Origin: Porphyra umbilicalis
Lineage: Eukaryota; Rhodophyta; Bangiophyceae; Bangiales; Bangiaceae
Direction: 5' to 3'
Assembly: GCA_002049455.2 (NCBI GenBank)
Contig: KV918783.1
Location: 394,617 to 458,616 of the forward strand
Length of the DNA stretch: 64,000 nucleotides
In this document: positions 21,640 to 33,649 of the stretch, one piece after another
Layout of the letters: each line of letters starts with the position of its first letter
Position numbering within the stretch: the first letter of the stretch is position 1
Notes under the pieces: generated by a model
Seen by the model: only the letters and a program-made list of their open reading frames with translations
The model's database searches: none
Told to the model about the DNA's origin: nothing
Made by a program: the position numbers and the translations under genes

Positions 21640-23000
21640 GCACCGAGAGCGGCTGGGGCTTCGGTCAACGGCGAGCCGCGGCCGGCACGGCACCGGGCGA
21701 GCAGGCCGCCGCGATGTGGGTCCAAAACCGTCGGCAACGATTAACAGGCGCGGAGTGCTCCAAGCGGCCTCGGAGCGTGCCACCCCAACCGGGTGTGTGC
21801 CAAGGACAACACGACAGCGGACCAAAGAAAGACAAAACCAGAAACAACACGAAAGAACCCGTGGCGGTGCGCCACCTCCATTCCCCCAGCGCATCCCGCC
21901 GACGAGACGCACCAAGACCCCACGCCGCTGCGGTGCCGCCACCGCCGCCTGCGTCCCACCCCACCAACCCCGCGGGGCGGGGACGGCGCGACCAGCGCCG
22001 CTGCCGGGCAGCGCCCTCCTCACGCGGCGCACCCCCTCCCTTCGCCTGCAATGCCTGCAACGGATGCACGGGCGCACAACCCCGCGGCGGCCGAGCCACC
22101 GCCGCACCCATACCGCGTGGCGCCCCCCCCGTGGCGGGGCGCTCCACGCGCCGCGTGGCCCCCGCCGGCCCGACACGCCCGCCGCCCGCAGCGGCCACGC
22201 CGGCCGCTCGCGAATGGCGGCGGTAAACGACAGCCGCAGGCGCAGGGGCCGACGCGGCGGCCGACGCGGCCGCCACCCGTCGGCCGCCCGCCGGCGAGCA
22301 CCGCACCGGCGCGCCGCCCCCCGCCTGCCAGCCGACCCTCGCGGCGCACGCGGCCGACCGGTCGGTTGCGGAGGGACCAGTGGCCGCCCACAAAGGTGGG
22401 ACGGCCACCACGGTGATGGTGTCGGACCCCCCCCCCCTCCGCCTCCGCACCGGCTCGCACCGCCACCGTCGAGCGCACCGGCGGGCGGGGTGGCAGCCCC
22501 GCCGCGGGCCGCCGCCAGCGTCCATCGCGGCCACCCCGCGCCACGTCGTGCGCCGCCCGCCCAGCGGCGGCCGACGGCGGCCGGCGGCATGGCGACGGCC
22601 CGGGCGGCGGCATCGGCAGCAGCCGCGCGGCAGCGGCCGCAGCGGCGCAACAGCGGGCGGCGTCCGGCCGCCGCTCCCCCGTGGCGTACCAGCGGCGCGA
22701 CGGCGCCGCCGTCGTCGCCAGCACGCCGACCGTCGGTAGGGGCGCCACCGCCGCCGCGTCGGGCGGTGGTGCCGACCGCCGCCACCCGCCGCCGCCGCCA
22801 CGTCCGCCGCCCGCCGCGCCGCCACCGCTTCCGCCGCCCGCCGCGCCTCCGCCGCGTCCGCCGCCCGCCGCGCCGCCGTCTCGGGGAGGGGCACCGCGCC
22901 GCCGGCGGCAGCGGTGGCGCCACCGCCGCCGTTGCGGACGCCGCAGCGCGCGTAGAGGGGTGTGGAAGCTGTGAATGTGTCAAAGAAGGTTGCGGCTGCG
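21640..23000. other. Extremely GC-rich tract, no gene supported
   Basis: All six frames are open for hundreds of codons and yield Arg/Pro/Ala/Gly-rich peptides, the usual result of stop-poor CCG/CGG sequence. The 22,740-22,930 part is CGCCGC/CCGCCC microsatellite-like. I do not annotate any of these frames. Confidence 0.5.
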
Positions 23001-23559
23001 GCTGGCGGCACAGTGCGGTCTAAAGCAGGTTCCCTCGATGGTAAAATTTGGGGTCCAGAGGCTCGTTTGCGGCCTCGAATCGGGCCTCTTTTGTGCAGGT
23101 CAAACAAAAAATCGTGCTATAACTCTGAAGGCGCGTGCGCGAATACACCCTGGCCTGAGAACCTGAAAATGACCAAACTGAGAAAGATACGTTCACCGCA
23201 CGTCGCAACCACAACCCACTTGCCCGTCAAGCCCCCCCGCCCTGCCCGCCCTCGCCCGCGGCGCCGCCCGCCCCTGCCTATCCCCGACGCTTGCCAGCGG
23301 ACGCGCCCTACGACCCGTCACAGCGCCGCACGGGTTCACACGAGGCTCCCGCACCGCAGCTTGCCACAGCGACCGCAGTGGATCGCGGTCGCGGCGCCGT
23401 CGGCCGCGCCCCAACCGGCCGCCGTCGCGGCCCTTCACGACCCGGGCGTCATGGCGCCGTCGGCCGAGGGCGCCGCCGACGCGGGCAGCCTGCCGGTCGA
23501 GCCCCGCGCGCCCGCCGCGCAGGCGGGTGCGGCCCACACCGAACAGCCTGCGCATTGAG

Positions 23560-23820
23560 CCCCCCGCGCCCACCGTGCAGGGCTGGTGCCGCCCCGTCAA
23601 GCTCCTCATGGCCGCCCTCCGCGCGCGCCTCGTAGCCACTCTCATGCGCCTGTCGGGTGCGTCGCAGGCGCTCGTGCTCGCCGCCCTCCGCCGTAGAGAC
23701 GTGCCGGGGCGCGCGGTGCTGGGCGCGTTGGCCGCCCTGGAGCGGGCAGGCGTCGTGCGCCGCACCTGCGTGGCGGTGCCGCCGCCGCCGCCGCCGCCGC
23801 CGCCGCTGCTGCAGGGCGGG
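23560..23820 (+). CDS. Possible exon with winged-helix-like pattern, hypothetical
   Basis: The plus frame reads VKLLMAALRARLVATLMRLS, then SQALVLAALRRRDVPGRAVL, then GALAALERAGVVRRT, before a CCG run. Alternating hydrophobics and the pattern ending 'aLeraGvV' resemble a winged-helix DNA-binding segment. There is no defined start, and the frame dissolves into Pro/Arg-rich sequence afterwards. Chance cannot be excluded in this GC-rich context. Confidence 0.2.
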
Positions 23821-23871
23821 AAGAGGGAGGCGGGCGGAAGCGCGCCTCGCGGAGCCCACGCCGCCGTCGTC

Positions 23872-24307
23872 GCAGCGCGATTCGGACGACGGGAAGACCT
23901 CCCCCCGTCGGCGTCGCCGCGCCCGCCGACGACGACGGGGGCAGACGAAGACGCGCGTCGCGCGCCGGCGGCAAGACGGCCGCCGATTGAGCCGCGCTTG
24001 ATCTGGCGGCGCCGCCGCAGAGGACCAAAAGTCTTGCAACGGCGCCGCCGTGCCCCAGCGCCACGCCGGCGGAAGCACCCTGTCGTTGCCGCCGCCGTCG
24101 CCGCCCGCCAGGGGCGGCGCGCCCCCACGCCGAGAACGTTGCGGCCCCCGACTTCCCCCTTTGCCAGGGGGGAAACGCGCATCGCGGGGACCGCGCCACC
24201 GTCATTGCAGCGCGGTTCGGACGACAGGAAGACCTCCCCCCGTCGGCGTCACCGCGCCCGCCGACGACGACGGGGGCAGACGAAGACGCGCGGCGCGCGC
24301 CGGCGGC
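23872..24307. repeat. 100-bp direct repeat, two copies 335 bp apart
   Basis: Copies at 23,872-23,972 and 24,207-24,307 are nearly identical, with about four differences. Both contain TTCGGACGAC, GAAGACCTCCCCCCGTCGG and GACGACGACGGGGGCAGACG. The close match suggests a recent local duplication. Confidence 0.9.
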
Positions 24308-24309
24308 AT

Positions 24310-26900
24310 GAGTGTCGCGTATTGCTTAAGGGCCCGGTCACGCGCAGCCAGTACCCCAGCGCGCCTCTCTTGCGACCTCGTCGCCGTCGATTTGCGACGA
24401 TGAGCCCAGCAACGCACGCCGCGCGCGACGACGACCACGCGCATTTCCGCGATCGGCTCGGCTGCCAGTCACGAATCAGCATTCGCCCCGGTCGGGCTGT
24501 CCGGCTCAATCCCGGGGGGAGTACAAAGGCCACGTCGGCGACCGCCGACACCCACCACGAGTTGGACCGCGTCGTCGACGCTCTTGTCGGGCCGGCACCT
24601 TTGCATCTGCCACGCCCGGTGGGCGAGGCACCGCGGGCCCGCCGTGCCCGCGTACCTATGAACCCCACGAGGACGGCATGGCTGCCGACGCCGGGGCCAA
24701 AGACCAGTGCCGCCTGCTCATTAGTTGAGATGGCCCGTGAGCCTGGCGTCGTTTTGTACCGTCGTTGACGCCCAGAGGATACCCCCCTTTCGGTTTAGGC
24801 GCTCGTTACAATGAGCGCCCGCCCCGGCGGGGCTGTCCGACACCGATCGCACCAGCACCGCACCATATTCAGTTCCATTTCAGGTAGGAGGTAGGCGGCC
24901 ACGTCGATGATCGACCATGGTTTCACCAAATCTGGCCGCGTCGACGCCGCCCCGACTCAGTCGCCGGCCCACGGCGAAGGGCGGACTGGTCGAGTGTGTC
25001 GAAAACCGTCATGGGCGTCGCCCCCCGTCCCTTTTTCAACGGGGCCGACCGTCGCGGCTCTGCCGGCCCAAGCACGCATCGTTCCGAGCCGGCCCTCCCC
25101 CTCTGAGGCGGGGCGCTGGTCACGAATCAGAGGCCGCCCCGCAGGGACGGCTCATTGCTACCCGTTCCGGCGGTGCCGGTTCCGTCGGATCTATCTCGGG
25201 TCGGAGGGAGAGGACAGTGACGCCGATGTCCGCCCGTCGCGCTGCCTAATGCGATCAGTTCAATGAAGCCCTTGATCGGTCGCCTTCAGCGACTCAGTCG
25301 TCGATGCTGCCGACGTGGCGCCGCCGTCGTCGACAACCATCCGTCCTCGGGGATGCCCCGCGTTGACAACGAGCGACAACACCTCTCAGGGGCGTCACCC
25401 GGCGCCGGGACTCTGCCCGCGCCGTCGTCCCCACGACACGGGGACAAACAGGCCTCGTGCGCCGACGCCCGTCAAGGGCGTCACCCCACCCGTGTCGTGG
25501 GGAAGAGGACAACCACTTCGATGACCGTCAGTTACGGATGCGGATCCGAGTTCGGCGGTGCCGCCGGTGACAACGCGCCGTCGTCGCAGTCGGTAAAGCG
25601 GTTCTCCATGGCTCGTCGTTGTTCTCGCAGCAGCCCCCTTTGTGTCTTGCGCTCGCCTCAATATCTGCTTCCTCTCTCTCTCGCGTTGCGCGAGACCAGT
25701 CGCGTCTTATCTCGCCCGGTCCTTGTCGCAACTTCGTAACGCTGGCTGCCGAGTGCCTCGCATGAGTCCGGATGTTCTCCGAGAAACTTGACAGGGCCTC
25801 ATCACCGGGATGGGCTGCCACGAGCAAAGCCCCACCGACAGGTCCGGCGCCGCCGGGGGAAGACACCGATGGTGACGATCCCGCCAAAAATCTTGGTCTT
25901 CATCCGCCTCACGCTCCTCCGTCGATCACCCCGCCGGGAATTCCTGGGAGAGTGCTCCAACACGGAGCACCGCCGCCGTCCGGGTCGCCAATTCGACGCA
26001 GTAACGTAGCCCAGCGCCGAGGACGCCATCTCAATCGTACCGCGGCGCGGTCGGGATGAACTTGTCAGATCCATCGCCGCAACCGACACAGCTCACCGGC
26101 CGAGCACTGCTTGACGTCACACCGACCCTAATGGGAAGTTGCCAACTTCCCATTGCCCGGCGAGCCTTGTTTCTAGGGGCTGTTTGGAGGCCCCCTGGCG
26201 GCCATCGTGGCAAACCGTGCCCGCAGTCACCCGTTCCGGATGATGGGGGGACGAGTCCCGTTGGTCGGCATGTGGCCGGGGTCCTCGGGGAGGGAGTCCA
26301 ACTCACCTACCACCGGACGACCGCCGCCAAGCCGGGGCCGACCCTATGCCGAAGACCCGGGTCCCAGGTTGGCCGCGCCAGCGAGCCGTCGTCTCCCGCC
26401 GATGGCGTGGTTGCTTTGGATGCTTGTCAGGCATGCAGGTCTACCAAGCGACATCGTTGAGCGGGGAAGGAGAGGAAGATCCGCAATCCAAAAAGACAGC
26501 AGGAAGCATGGTCCCTCGGGACGTCCTCGCTCGACCGTCAAATTCGCACCCAAGACAACCTCTCTGGGGTCACGCGATCGATGCACCAACACGGTTCGTC
26601 CCCGGCACCGCGCTAGCAATGCCAGAGTCTTACCCGGAGCGCCAAATGTATTACAATGAATCGCGATCACCTCGGAGAGTAGGGAAGTACCGGCCGTCCT
26701 AGCCGCTCGTGCGTCACCCGCTATGGGCCTCAAGGTCCAGGGCTTCAGGCCGACCGAATCGCCAAGACAAACAGGCGCGGTTTAGTTGCCGGCGACGACG
26801 GTGCCTCCCACCGTCGTGGCCCTTCGTCCCGAAAGTGCGGAAACCGCTGCGCGGGGACCGGGGCCAGTAGTTGGCCCGGACCCGCGCTGCCAAATACCTA
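24310..26900. other. Anonymous interval, possible old retroelement remnant
   Basis: No frame carries a domain I can defend. On the minus strand, 25,850-25,600 encodes an Arg/Glu/Ala-rich segment (LVAAHPGDEALSSF ... REREEADIEASARHK) that faintly resembles the helical region after a gypsy integrase core, but this is too weak to call. A hairpin is formed by CCCCACGACACGGG (from 25,428) and CCCGTGTCGTGGGG (from 25,489). Confidence 0.3.
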
Positions 26901-27772
26901 CGATGCAGATAATTCCCTCTAATGCATGACACTACCCAATTTGGATTGACCCGCCCCGCTGTCAGCACATGACAATCCGACGAGTTCACCCGAACAGATG
27001 CGCCGTGAGCGCTCACAATCTGCAGCGGCACGCGGCAAAGGCGACACACCACAGCGCAGCGGGCCCAAAACCGTCGTCAAGAGCACGTCGGCGTTTGGGT
27101 TTTTTTTGGCGAACAGATAATCTACAAACCACCCTGGGGTTCTGTCAGGGCTGCTTTTTTCCAGAAAGGGCGCCAAAATCATCTGTTCGCCGTGATAGAT
27201 GCATCTCCACTCCTAAAAAGAGAGACACAGCATAAGACGTATACACTTCACCCTTCCAGAAAGAGAGAGAGACGGAGAAGCATCTATGGCCCTGCTAGCA
27301 GGCGCAATTTGTGGAGTGAGGAACGATTCCTGTTCTCGCAAACACACATTTGCAAGGACCTCACATGGGATGGCCTCTAAGAGCCTGTCAATGGGGGTCG
27401 ATCTTTTCTTGCACAGGAATTCTGTTTCTTGAAACAGGAACACGGGCCTCCAAGAGGACTCAAAACAGGCCAAAACAGACGTGCTTTTGACGACGGTTCT
27501 GGGCTCGCTGCGCAGGTCACACAGCTCCCGCGCACCAGCGCCCACGGCCACGAGTACAACGCTTCTGGCGTAGTACTACAGTTTCGTGCACGCAGGGCCC
27601 CGGTGTTTGGGGCAGAGATACCAGCGGTACCCGCCACAGTCTGCGCGACTCATTCTATCGCAAGTGCAAGCGAACAGCATGTCGAATGGAGACCAGCCCT
27701 CCTCCTTGCGCCCCCCCTCATCCTCACCCTCCTCATCCAGGTTGAGCAGCTGTCCTGGCACCCTCTCCATCC
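26900..27772. other. Anonymous interval, no gene seen
   Basis: Mixed composition with frames under 180 codons, none with recognisable motifs. The last 300 bases may contain the 5' end of the transposon that follows. Confidence 0.4.
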
Positions 27773-30244
27773 TTGCCACCCGTCCACGCGGCGGCGATTC
27801 CCCCGACGCTCCTCCTCTCCTGTCCGCTCTCTCCCCCGTGCCGTGACGCGACGGCTGGGTCCTCTGTGGGTGCACCGATGCTCCGTGTATTGCCCCTCGC
27901 CACCGCATATCTTGGTGCCGGGACAGTTGACCTCGTGTCGGGGAGGGGCTGCGTAGTGTGCGACGCGTCAGCGCCAACCGTCCACGTGTCTGTCGAGCAG
28001 AAATCTGCCGCTCAGCTGGCAGTACCTCGCAGGCAGGGTCTTGACGCGAATCTCGTGCCTGTTGCGGCTGCAGCAGAACAGCAAAACCCTGGGGCGGAGT
28101 CTAGCCGCCGCCTGCCGCTAGCCTCGGGTTAATTGGTGCCAAGAACGGCAACCCAGCCTCCGGCAGTTCCCGATTGCCACGCATTCCCTGATGGCCTTCT
28201 GGCTGGAAATGACGCCAGGGAGGGCGACAAATCGGTCCTGGAAGCAATTTCCAATGCACTTTTATTGCACAGCAAGCGCCTCAAGATCCGCCCGAAGCTC
28301 AAAAACGGGCGCGTGCGTGTTTACAAGAGGCAGCTGTCTCCAAGGAAAGCTTTGGGGAAGACCAGTCACGGCAACAAACGCCGTGCAACTGCGCGCCGGC
28401 TACTTGGCGTGACGCCCGAAAGGGCAGCGCGCACCCAGCGGCGCAGAACGCGCCCGACGAGCGCCTATGTGCGCCTATCCGTTGCCGAGCAAGTGGGCCT
28501 GGTGGCAGCCCTGTATATGAACCACATCGGCTTCAACCGTTGGCGCCTGGCTCTCGGGGGAGCGGTCACAGACCTGACGAGTCTTTCGGCGCTTCGTGCA
28601 GCGCGCCGGGAGCTCTCATCCTCACCTGGGAAGAAGGTCATTGTGACCGGCGCAGGCGCCAACATTGCTTCCCTCACGGCAGCCCTACAAGAGAGGGTGT
28701 CAGCTCTCTGTGCCGCCGGGCGAATTATCTAACGGCCAGTTCGCGGCGCCATGTATGTGGCCCGCGCGCGTGCCGGCGCGGCGGATCTGCCAACCCTTCC
28801 CGGCGCGCCTCTGCCCTCGGTGCCGGATGTGCAAGTGACACTCGGTCTGGAAAAGGGCGGTGACCCGGGGACGGTGAAAATCGTCGCGACAATCATCACA
28901 CAAGCCCACCCCAATAGACCGTCCAAGTTCTTCTTGGCAGGAGCTCTTCCCTGCCAGACGGACGACAACGATGACTTCGCGAAGATGTTATAGATGCACC
29001 TGCCACAGGTAGACGCTCTACTGCGCGACGGGGTCTGGGTGCGGGGCGTGCGCCAGCCGGTGCGGATTCTTCTTGGCCGTGACTACGCGGCGCAGTTTCG
29101 GCGTATTGGGCAACAAGGGGGCCAGTGCGACGCAGCCCTGTCTCGGATGCAAGAGCACCAGGGTGCCCATCAAGGCGCAGGCCCTACTTGACGTGGCTTG
29201 TGGTACGCTAAATGATGTTGTGGTCGGTCGGCATCTGCGAGAGGCTACTCACTTTGCCAGTCGTATGGTGGCTGACGGCGCCGCACCGAGGCTGGGCGCG
29301 CCCGGCACTGCCGAGCACCACTGCTCGGTTGTGAGAAGCCCACTTCTTGCGATCAAACCGGGTCACATTGTGCCAGCTCCCCTGCACACCACCCAAGGAG
29401 TTACTCATCGGTACATGCGGCTGATGATTGAGATGGTCATGGTTTGTCGGAGCGCGAGTGTCGGGGCTGATGCTGGACGGCAGGCGGCGCCGCCTTTGCC
29501 GCGGAGTTGGTCAAGCTCCTGCACGAGAAAGTGCGCGTGCGGCCGACGTCATATCACGACGGGCCGCCTATGGGCCGAGACTGCTGTAAGATTGGCAAGA
29601 ACAGCGCACACGTGTGCGACGCGCTGAAAAGGAAGGTCTCGGAGAACCACCTGGCCGCGTATGAGCGGGCGTGATCATTGTGAAACCGCGCGCGCAAGAC
29701 GCTGAACCGCGCAACCAACATCTCTGGGGACGAGGCCGCGCAGTTCCGTGCCGACACCGGGTCTAAGGTTACTCTCTTGAAGGGCTTCTTTCCATGGCTC
29801 TTAATCACTCCCAAATTGCACATTTCCATGTGCCACGCTCCAGACGTTCTGGAGCGTTTTGGTAGTGTTGGGCTGTACGGGGAGCAGGGCCTGGAGGCCT
29901 GGCACGGACGCTACGGCCAGAACGCGGTTGAGTACCCCGGCGCCACGGAGTTCCAGCGCGCCGCGGCGCTCACGCGGGCGATGGCACTCGCGCGGGAAGC
30001 GGGTTCTTACGTACTGGCGTTCTACTCGCCGTCGAGAAAGGCAGCCAGGGCTGGAGCGCGCAAGGCGACGAAGCTTGGCGACATGCGACGACGCGAGTAC
30101 AAGCCACGGTTGCCGGCATGCGTGGCCGAGAATCGCAAAGCTGGAAAGAAGCGCAAGCAGTGGGCTTCTGGAATATCTGAAGAGGTGGGCACGACTGTTG
30201 GTGCGTTCCTCGAGCGAGAGCCAAGAAAGGGTGCACATGCTTAA
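27773..30244 (+). pseudogene. Transposase-like pseudogene of a widespread eukaryotic family
   Basis: Mostly one frame up to about 29,110, interrupted by TAA (28,130), TAA (28,730) and TAG (28,991), then two other frames. In order: a basic helical N-terminus (SKRLKIRPKLKNGRVRVYKR); VTLGLEKGGDPGTVKIVATI; FLAGALPCQTDDNDDF; VRILLGRDYAAQFRRIG; LGNKGASATQPCLGCKST; HIVPAPLHTTQGVTHRYM; and, in 29,777-30,244, TPKLHISMCHAPDVLERFG with GLYGEQGLEAWHGRYG. This series (Leu-Asp/Glu-Lys-Gly-Gly, Gly-Asp-Tyr, Gly-x-Lys-Gly ... Cys-x-x-Cys, Pro-Leu-His, Lys-x-His ... Glu-Gln-x-x-Glu) matches transposon proteins I know from many animal and algal genomes, but I cannot name the superfamily. About three stops and two or more frameshifts make it non-functional. 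Confidence 0.55.
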
Positions 30245-30775
30245 AGCAATATTGTCCTCGTTTTCGTTCCACATCGCTCGACACCTTCAAAAACCTCATG
30301 CTGGTGAGCGTCTGCAGGAAGCCATGGAAGTTGACAGATGTAGCGCTGACATCAGTCCCGTTACAGTGGGTATGTCGAGTCATAATCATGACACAGAACG
30401 TGCTTGTGAGCAAATCCCGCTCTTGAGCTGTCACGTGTACTCAGAAGCTGGTGCCATTGACGTTTTTTTTTTGCGGGCACCGTGGATGTTCATGCGGTAG
30501 CGAGTGATGAAAGATAAAGCACAGTGCCAGAGAATGAGCCAAAGAACACTTCAAGCGGACAAGCAGAGCCAAAGTTATGCTCGATTGTCTCCAGACTGCC
30601 CGATATTCCCATCGGCAAATATGGTCGGGGGGGTCTGCTAGCGTTATGGACTGCTTCCAGCAGGTATCCCTACATATTTCTCGACAAATGAGACGTGTAG
30701 AGGCAGAATCTAAAGTCTGTTAATGAATCCGACCACTTCCCGCGAGATGCCGGTCTCATGTATGCACACGGTACT
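29960..30775 (+). repeat. 3' end shared with the copy at 10,850-11,665
   Basis: The end of the transposase frame and about 530 bases of 3' non-coding sequence match the block near 11 kb. The common end, near GAGATGCCGGTCTCATGTATG followed by CACGGTA, is a good candidate for the element terminus. No inverted partner was found upstream of 27,773. Confidence 0.85.
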
Positions 30776-31000
30776 CCCTCAACCACATTTTCTCTGGTCT
30801 TTGATCATGCTCAGGAGTTGACGGTTCGTGCACAAAAGCGCAGAGCGCAAGAAGGTGCCGCGGAGCAGTTCGAGAGCATATCCATCCTCGGAGATGTCGC
30901 TGGTTTTGTCCTTGTGCTGTGTGCATCTGTTCCGTGTCTGTCGGAGCAGGCTTGACGCCACCTCGATGCATGTCAATTTCTTGCCCACAATGCTCTGTGG

Positions 31001-31818
31001 TTGACTGTTACGCGCCGGCTCCCACTCGATGCCGCGTGCGAGCCGTTCTCCAACATTCCCATTCAGCAGATGTTTCAGATGGGGAGGCTGCCGTTTCTTG
31101 ACCACCCCCTCAAGAAAGAGTGGACGTCCGTTCTCAGGTCGTTGATGAACGCGCGTCAACACCACTTGGTGTCCGACCGCTCGCGGTTCGCGCCGGCGCA
31201 GCTGCCGATGACAGCGCGTCAGCGGTACGCGGCCGTATGGCATTTCAACATCACTTCGCGGGCGCGCGGCTACGGAGTCGGCTTGCCCACGAAGAACTCC
31301 AAGCCCAAGTGTTGCCACGTTCTAAATTACGTGGCATGGTTCAGGTCGCGTGTCGTCAACACGAACCGGGCAGTCGTCTTTTTTTGAACCCCGAGTATGA
31401 GTGGTCTGTCTCTGACGCGCTTAACGACGGTTTGGAAGGTGTTCTTACCGCCCCCATCGCCTGTCTCGACAGGGACGTGGTGCGTTATCGCACTGCGTGC
31501 AGACGCCGGCGCAGCGGGGGGGTGCCCGACGACGAGTCCGCCCCTGACGCGGACGAGGCCGGGATGCCCGAGGACGAGTCGGCCACTGGCCGGGCGGAAG
31601 CAGAGGTGGCCGACGTCGACCCCGCCACCGCCAGGGCGGAGGCGGAGGTCGACACCCAAACGGCGGACGTCGGGGGGCATGCTGGTGGTGGCAGTTCGCC
31701 ACGCCGGCCGCGCAGCACTCGCAAACGGCGTCGCCCGGAGGGCGTCGCCGAAAACGACGGGAGCTGGATAGTGGACATGATGCGCTCGCTGAATCCCGCG
31801 AGTGTGCCTGGCGTTTAA
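31001..31818 (+). pseudogene. Unknown protein with acidic C-terminus, frameshifted
   Basis: Two overlapping frames seem to form one protein. About 31,001-31,385 encodes FQMGRLPFLDHPLKKEWTSV, LMNARQHHLVSDRSRF, MTARQRYAAVWHFN and CCHVLNYVAWFRSR. After a run of T at 31,377 the sense continues in the other frame, as LNPEYEWSVSDALNDGLEGV, then an Asp/Glu/Ala-rich region with repeats of the type GMPEDESATGRAEAEVADVD, and a basic stretch (TRKRRRPEG). Composition and lack of stops suggest former coding capacity. I do not recognise it. Its position beside two transposon remnants suggests a transposon-borne accessory protein. Confidence 0.4.
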
Positions 31819-31829
31819 CAGCAGTTGGC

Positions 31830-32017
31830 CAGCGGAGCATGCCGGCCTCCCAGCGCAGGATAGCCGACAACACCCGACGGGTCGCGTTGACTACTGTACC
31901 CGGGGAAACCCCGAAACGCCGAGCCACGACAAGAACAGATGCCCCGTTGCCATAGTGGCCGAACCGAAACAGAGCAATTGCGAGATGTATACGGACGGAG
32001 AGCTGCGGGCGCCCCAA
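31830..32017 (-). pseudogene. PIF/Harbinger-like transposase, helix-turn-helix part
   Basis: The minus frame reads VRIHLAIALFRFGHYGNGAS followed by VARRFGVSPGTVVNATRRVL and then W-x-x-x-x-L-R-W-P. This is the helix-turn-helix block that precedes the catalytic core in PIF/Harbinger nucleases ('rlaiaLyrla.G.s...ia..FgVs..tv'). The DDE core is absent beyond about 31,830, where unrelated plus-strand coding sequence begins. Confidence 0.5.
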
Positions 32018-32790
32018 CTGTGACAGCTTTACTGCTTGTCAGGCCTCGGCACGGGGCCCTCTTTCAGTCACGACGGGGTCAGCCAATCCAAGGAACCGGT
32101 CGGTCAGGATCCACTACAAATCCCGACCATCGTCAAACCCGTTCAGGGCAAATATTTTTCAGTTCCGCATATTTCGAGTCGTTCCGGTGGCGACCCACTT
32201 GTGATCACCCCGTGGCTCACCAACCATAACCGCGATCTCGAGACTTCCCTGGGACTAGTCACACCCCGGGCGGGCCCCCAGTTAAAGGCCTAATTTTGGG
32301 AAAGCCCGGCTTGGACTATTGACCAACGTTACACCGCGCCTCTTACCCCGAGGCGCCGCGTGGGTGTCACGTAGCACCCTTTCCCCGCCTCTACTCAATG
32401 CGGTACTCGAAGCTTCGGCCGTCCTCCGTTGAGACTGGCCCCATGGGCCCTGAGGGGAGGGTTTTCCGAGGGTTCTTTGAGGGTGTCTGAGGGAGGTTTT
32501 CTGAGGGTTCTTTGACGGGGTCTGAGGGGGGTTTCAGGAAGGTCTGAGGGGAACGGACGGGATAAGAGGGCGAGGCGTGAGTGTTTTCTCGAGGCGTTCC
32601 ACGCGGGCAAGTAACCTTCCGGTCACACAATTCGTGTTTGTCGCTCGGGGCGTCTCCCCCCGGTCGACGCCGTGCGTTTGTGCTCTTCGGGGTTTCTGTC
32701 CTCGGCGCGTATTCCCCGACAGGACTACCCGGCGATATGGTTGGGCGCGCCTTCTCCCTCACTGGGTGGGGTGGGCTGAGCGTGTTGCCA
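32018..32790. other. Interval between the two Harbinger-like pieces
   Basis: About 770 bases separate the two transposase fragments, consistent with an insertion. Between about 32,455 and 32,540 a roughly 43-bp unit with GAGGGTTCTTTGA and GTCTGAGGG words is repeated. A matching AAAATAT word lies at both borders (near 32,151 and 32,806), but I cannot prove a target duplication. Confidence 0.35.
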
Positions 32791-33075
32791 CACTGACGGC
32801 GGGTGAAAAATATCAGTAGCCGTCGAGTCCAAACGAGTCACGAGGTACGCAAATGTGCTAGGCTCCACACGCAGATGCGCAATGAAGTACGGGGGCGGTA
32901 ACGAGTGCAACTCCCTGTCCCTCCAGTCTTTACACTGAGGAATCCGGTTGCGGCGGGAAAACATGTAACGGGTCGTCATAAGACGAATGAGGCGCTGGCG
33001 GGCACGACGCGCAGTCAATGGCGCCCCCAACTCGGAAAACAAACACGGTGTCAGAACGATGCGCGAGTGCCGCAA
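32791..33075 (-). pseudogene. PIF/Harbinger-like transposase, N-terminal part
   Basis: The minus frame ends in RDRELHSLPPPYFIAHLRVE followed by PSTFAYLVTRLDSTATDIF, resembling the 'F.....Fr.s..tF..Lv..l' segment at the start of Harbinger nucleases. An Arg-rich leader (RRARQRLIRLMTTRYMFSRR) precedes it. Together with 31,830-32,017 it makes one interrupted remnant. Confidence 0.45.
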
Positions 33076-33649
33076 CGCGACAACAAAATTCGCGCGCTTC
33101 AGCAGCGCCCGGAGGCGACGAATCTACTCGCGCCGCGCAGACACCATCTCTCGGGCGGACTACGGCGCACACAATACGATCCGCGCTACGTGCCGGGGAC
33201 GCGAACGGCACGCGCTGTGCAGGGAATACGCACGCTCGCAGCGTGCAAAGCGCAGCTACTCGATGGGACAATGCTTGGCAGGCGTGCACACGGTGCGTCC
33301 TTGACGTCACTGTCCGCGCCGTCGTTGTGGACGTGGCGAGCCTGCTGTGTCGCGTATCGTGACGCGTGGTCAGTGTGCTTGCCCGAGTTTCGCCGTTCGC
33401 GGTCCGTCCGTCTATGTTGCCTCGTGCTGTTGCGCCGACTTTTTCGAATGCCCCCCTGTTGCGGGCACGACCCCCCAGTTGCCGGTCCCGACGGGGTCCT
33501 CGTTGGAACACAAGATTCATATCTCGTGCAGCCTCGTGATCAGAGAATTACCGAGTTAATGTAAGTCAGCATTGCCTCAATAAAGAGGTATTGTTAAGAG
33601 ATAGCCCCCCTCGAAAGCATGACGACTACCCCTCCGAAACGGCCCCCCC
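33076..33649. other. Anonymous interval, no gene seen
   Basis: Arg/Ala-rich overlapping frames only. AATAAA occurs at about 33,579 (CTCAATAAAGAGG). No gene or RNA supported. Confidence 0.45.

Noticed and set aside
21665-23107. 480-codon minus-strand and 461-codon plus-strand frames
   Set aside because: Overlapping, Ala/Gly/Arg-rich in all frames, with no domains; explained by composition.
25600-25850. Gypsy integrase C-terminal region on the minus strand
   Set aside because: Only a general Arg/Glu/Ala helical look; no zinc finger, no catalytic residues and no chromodomain nearby.
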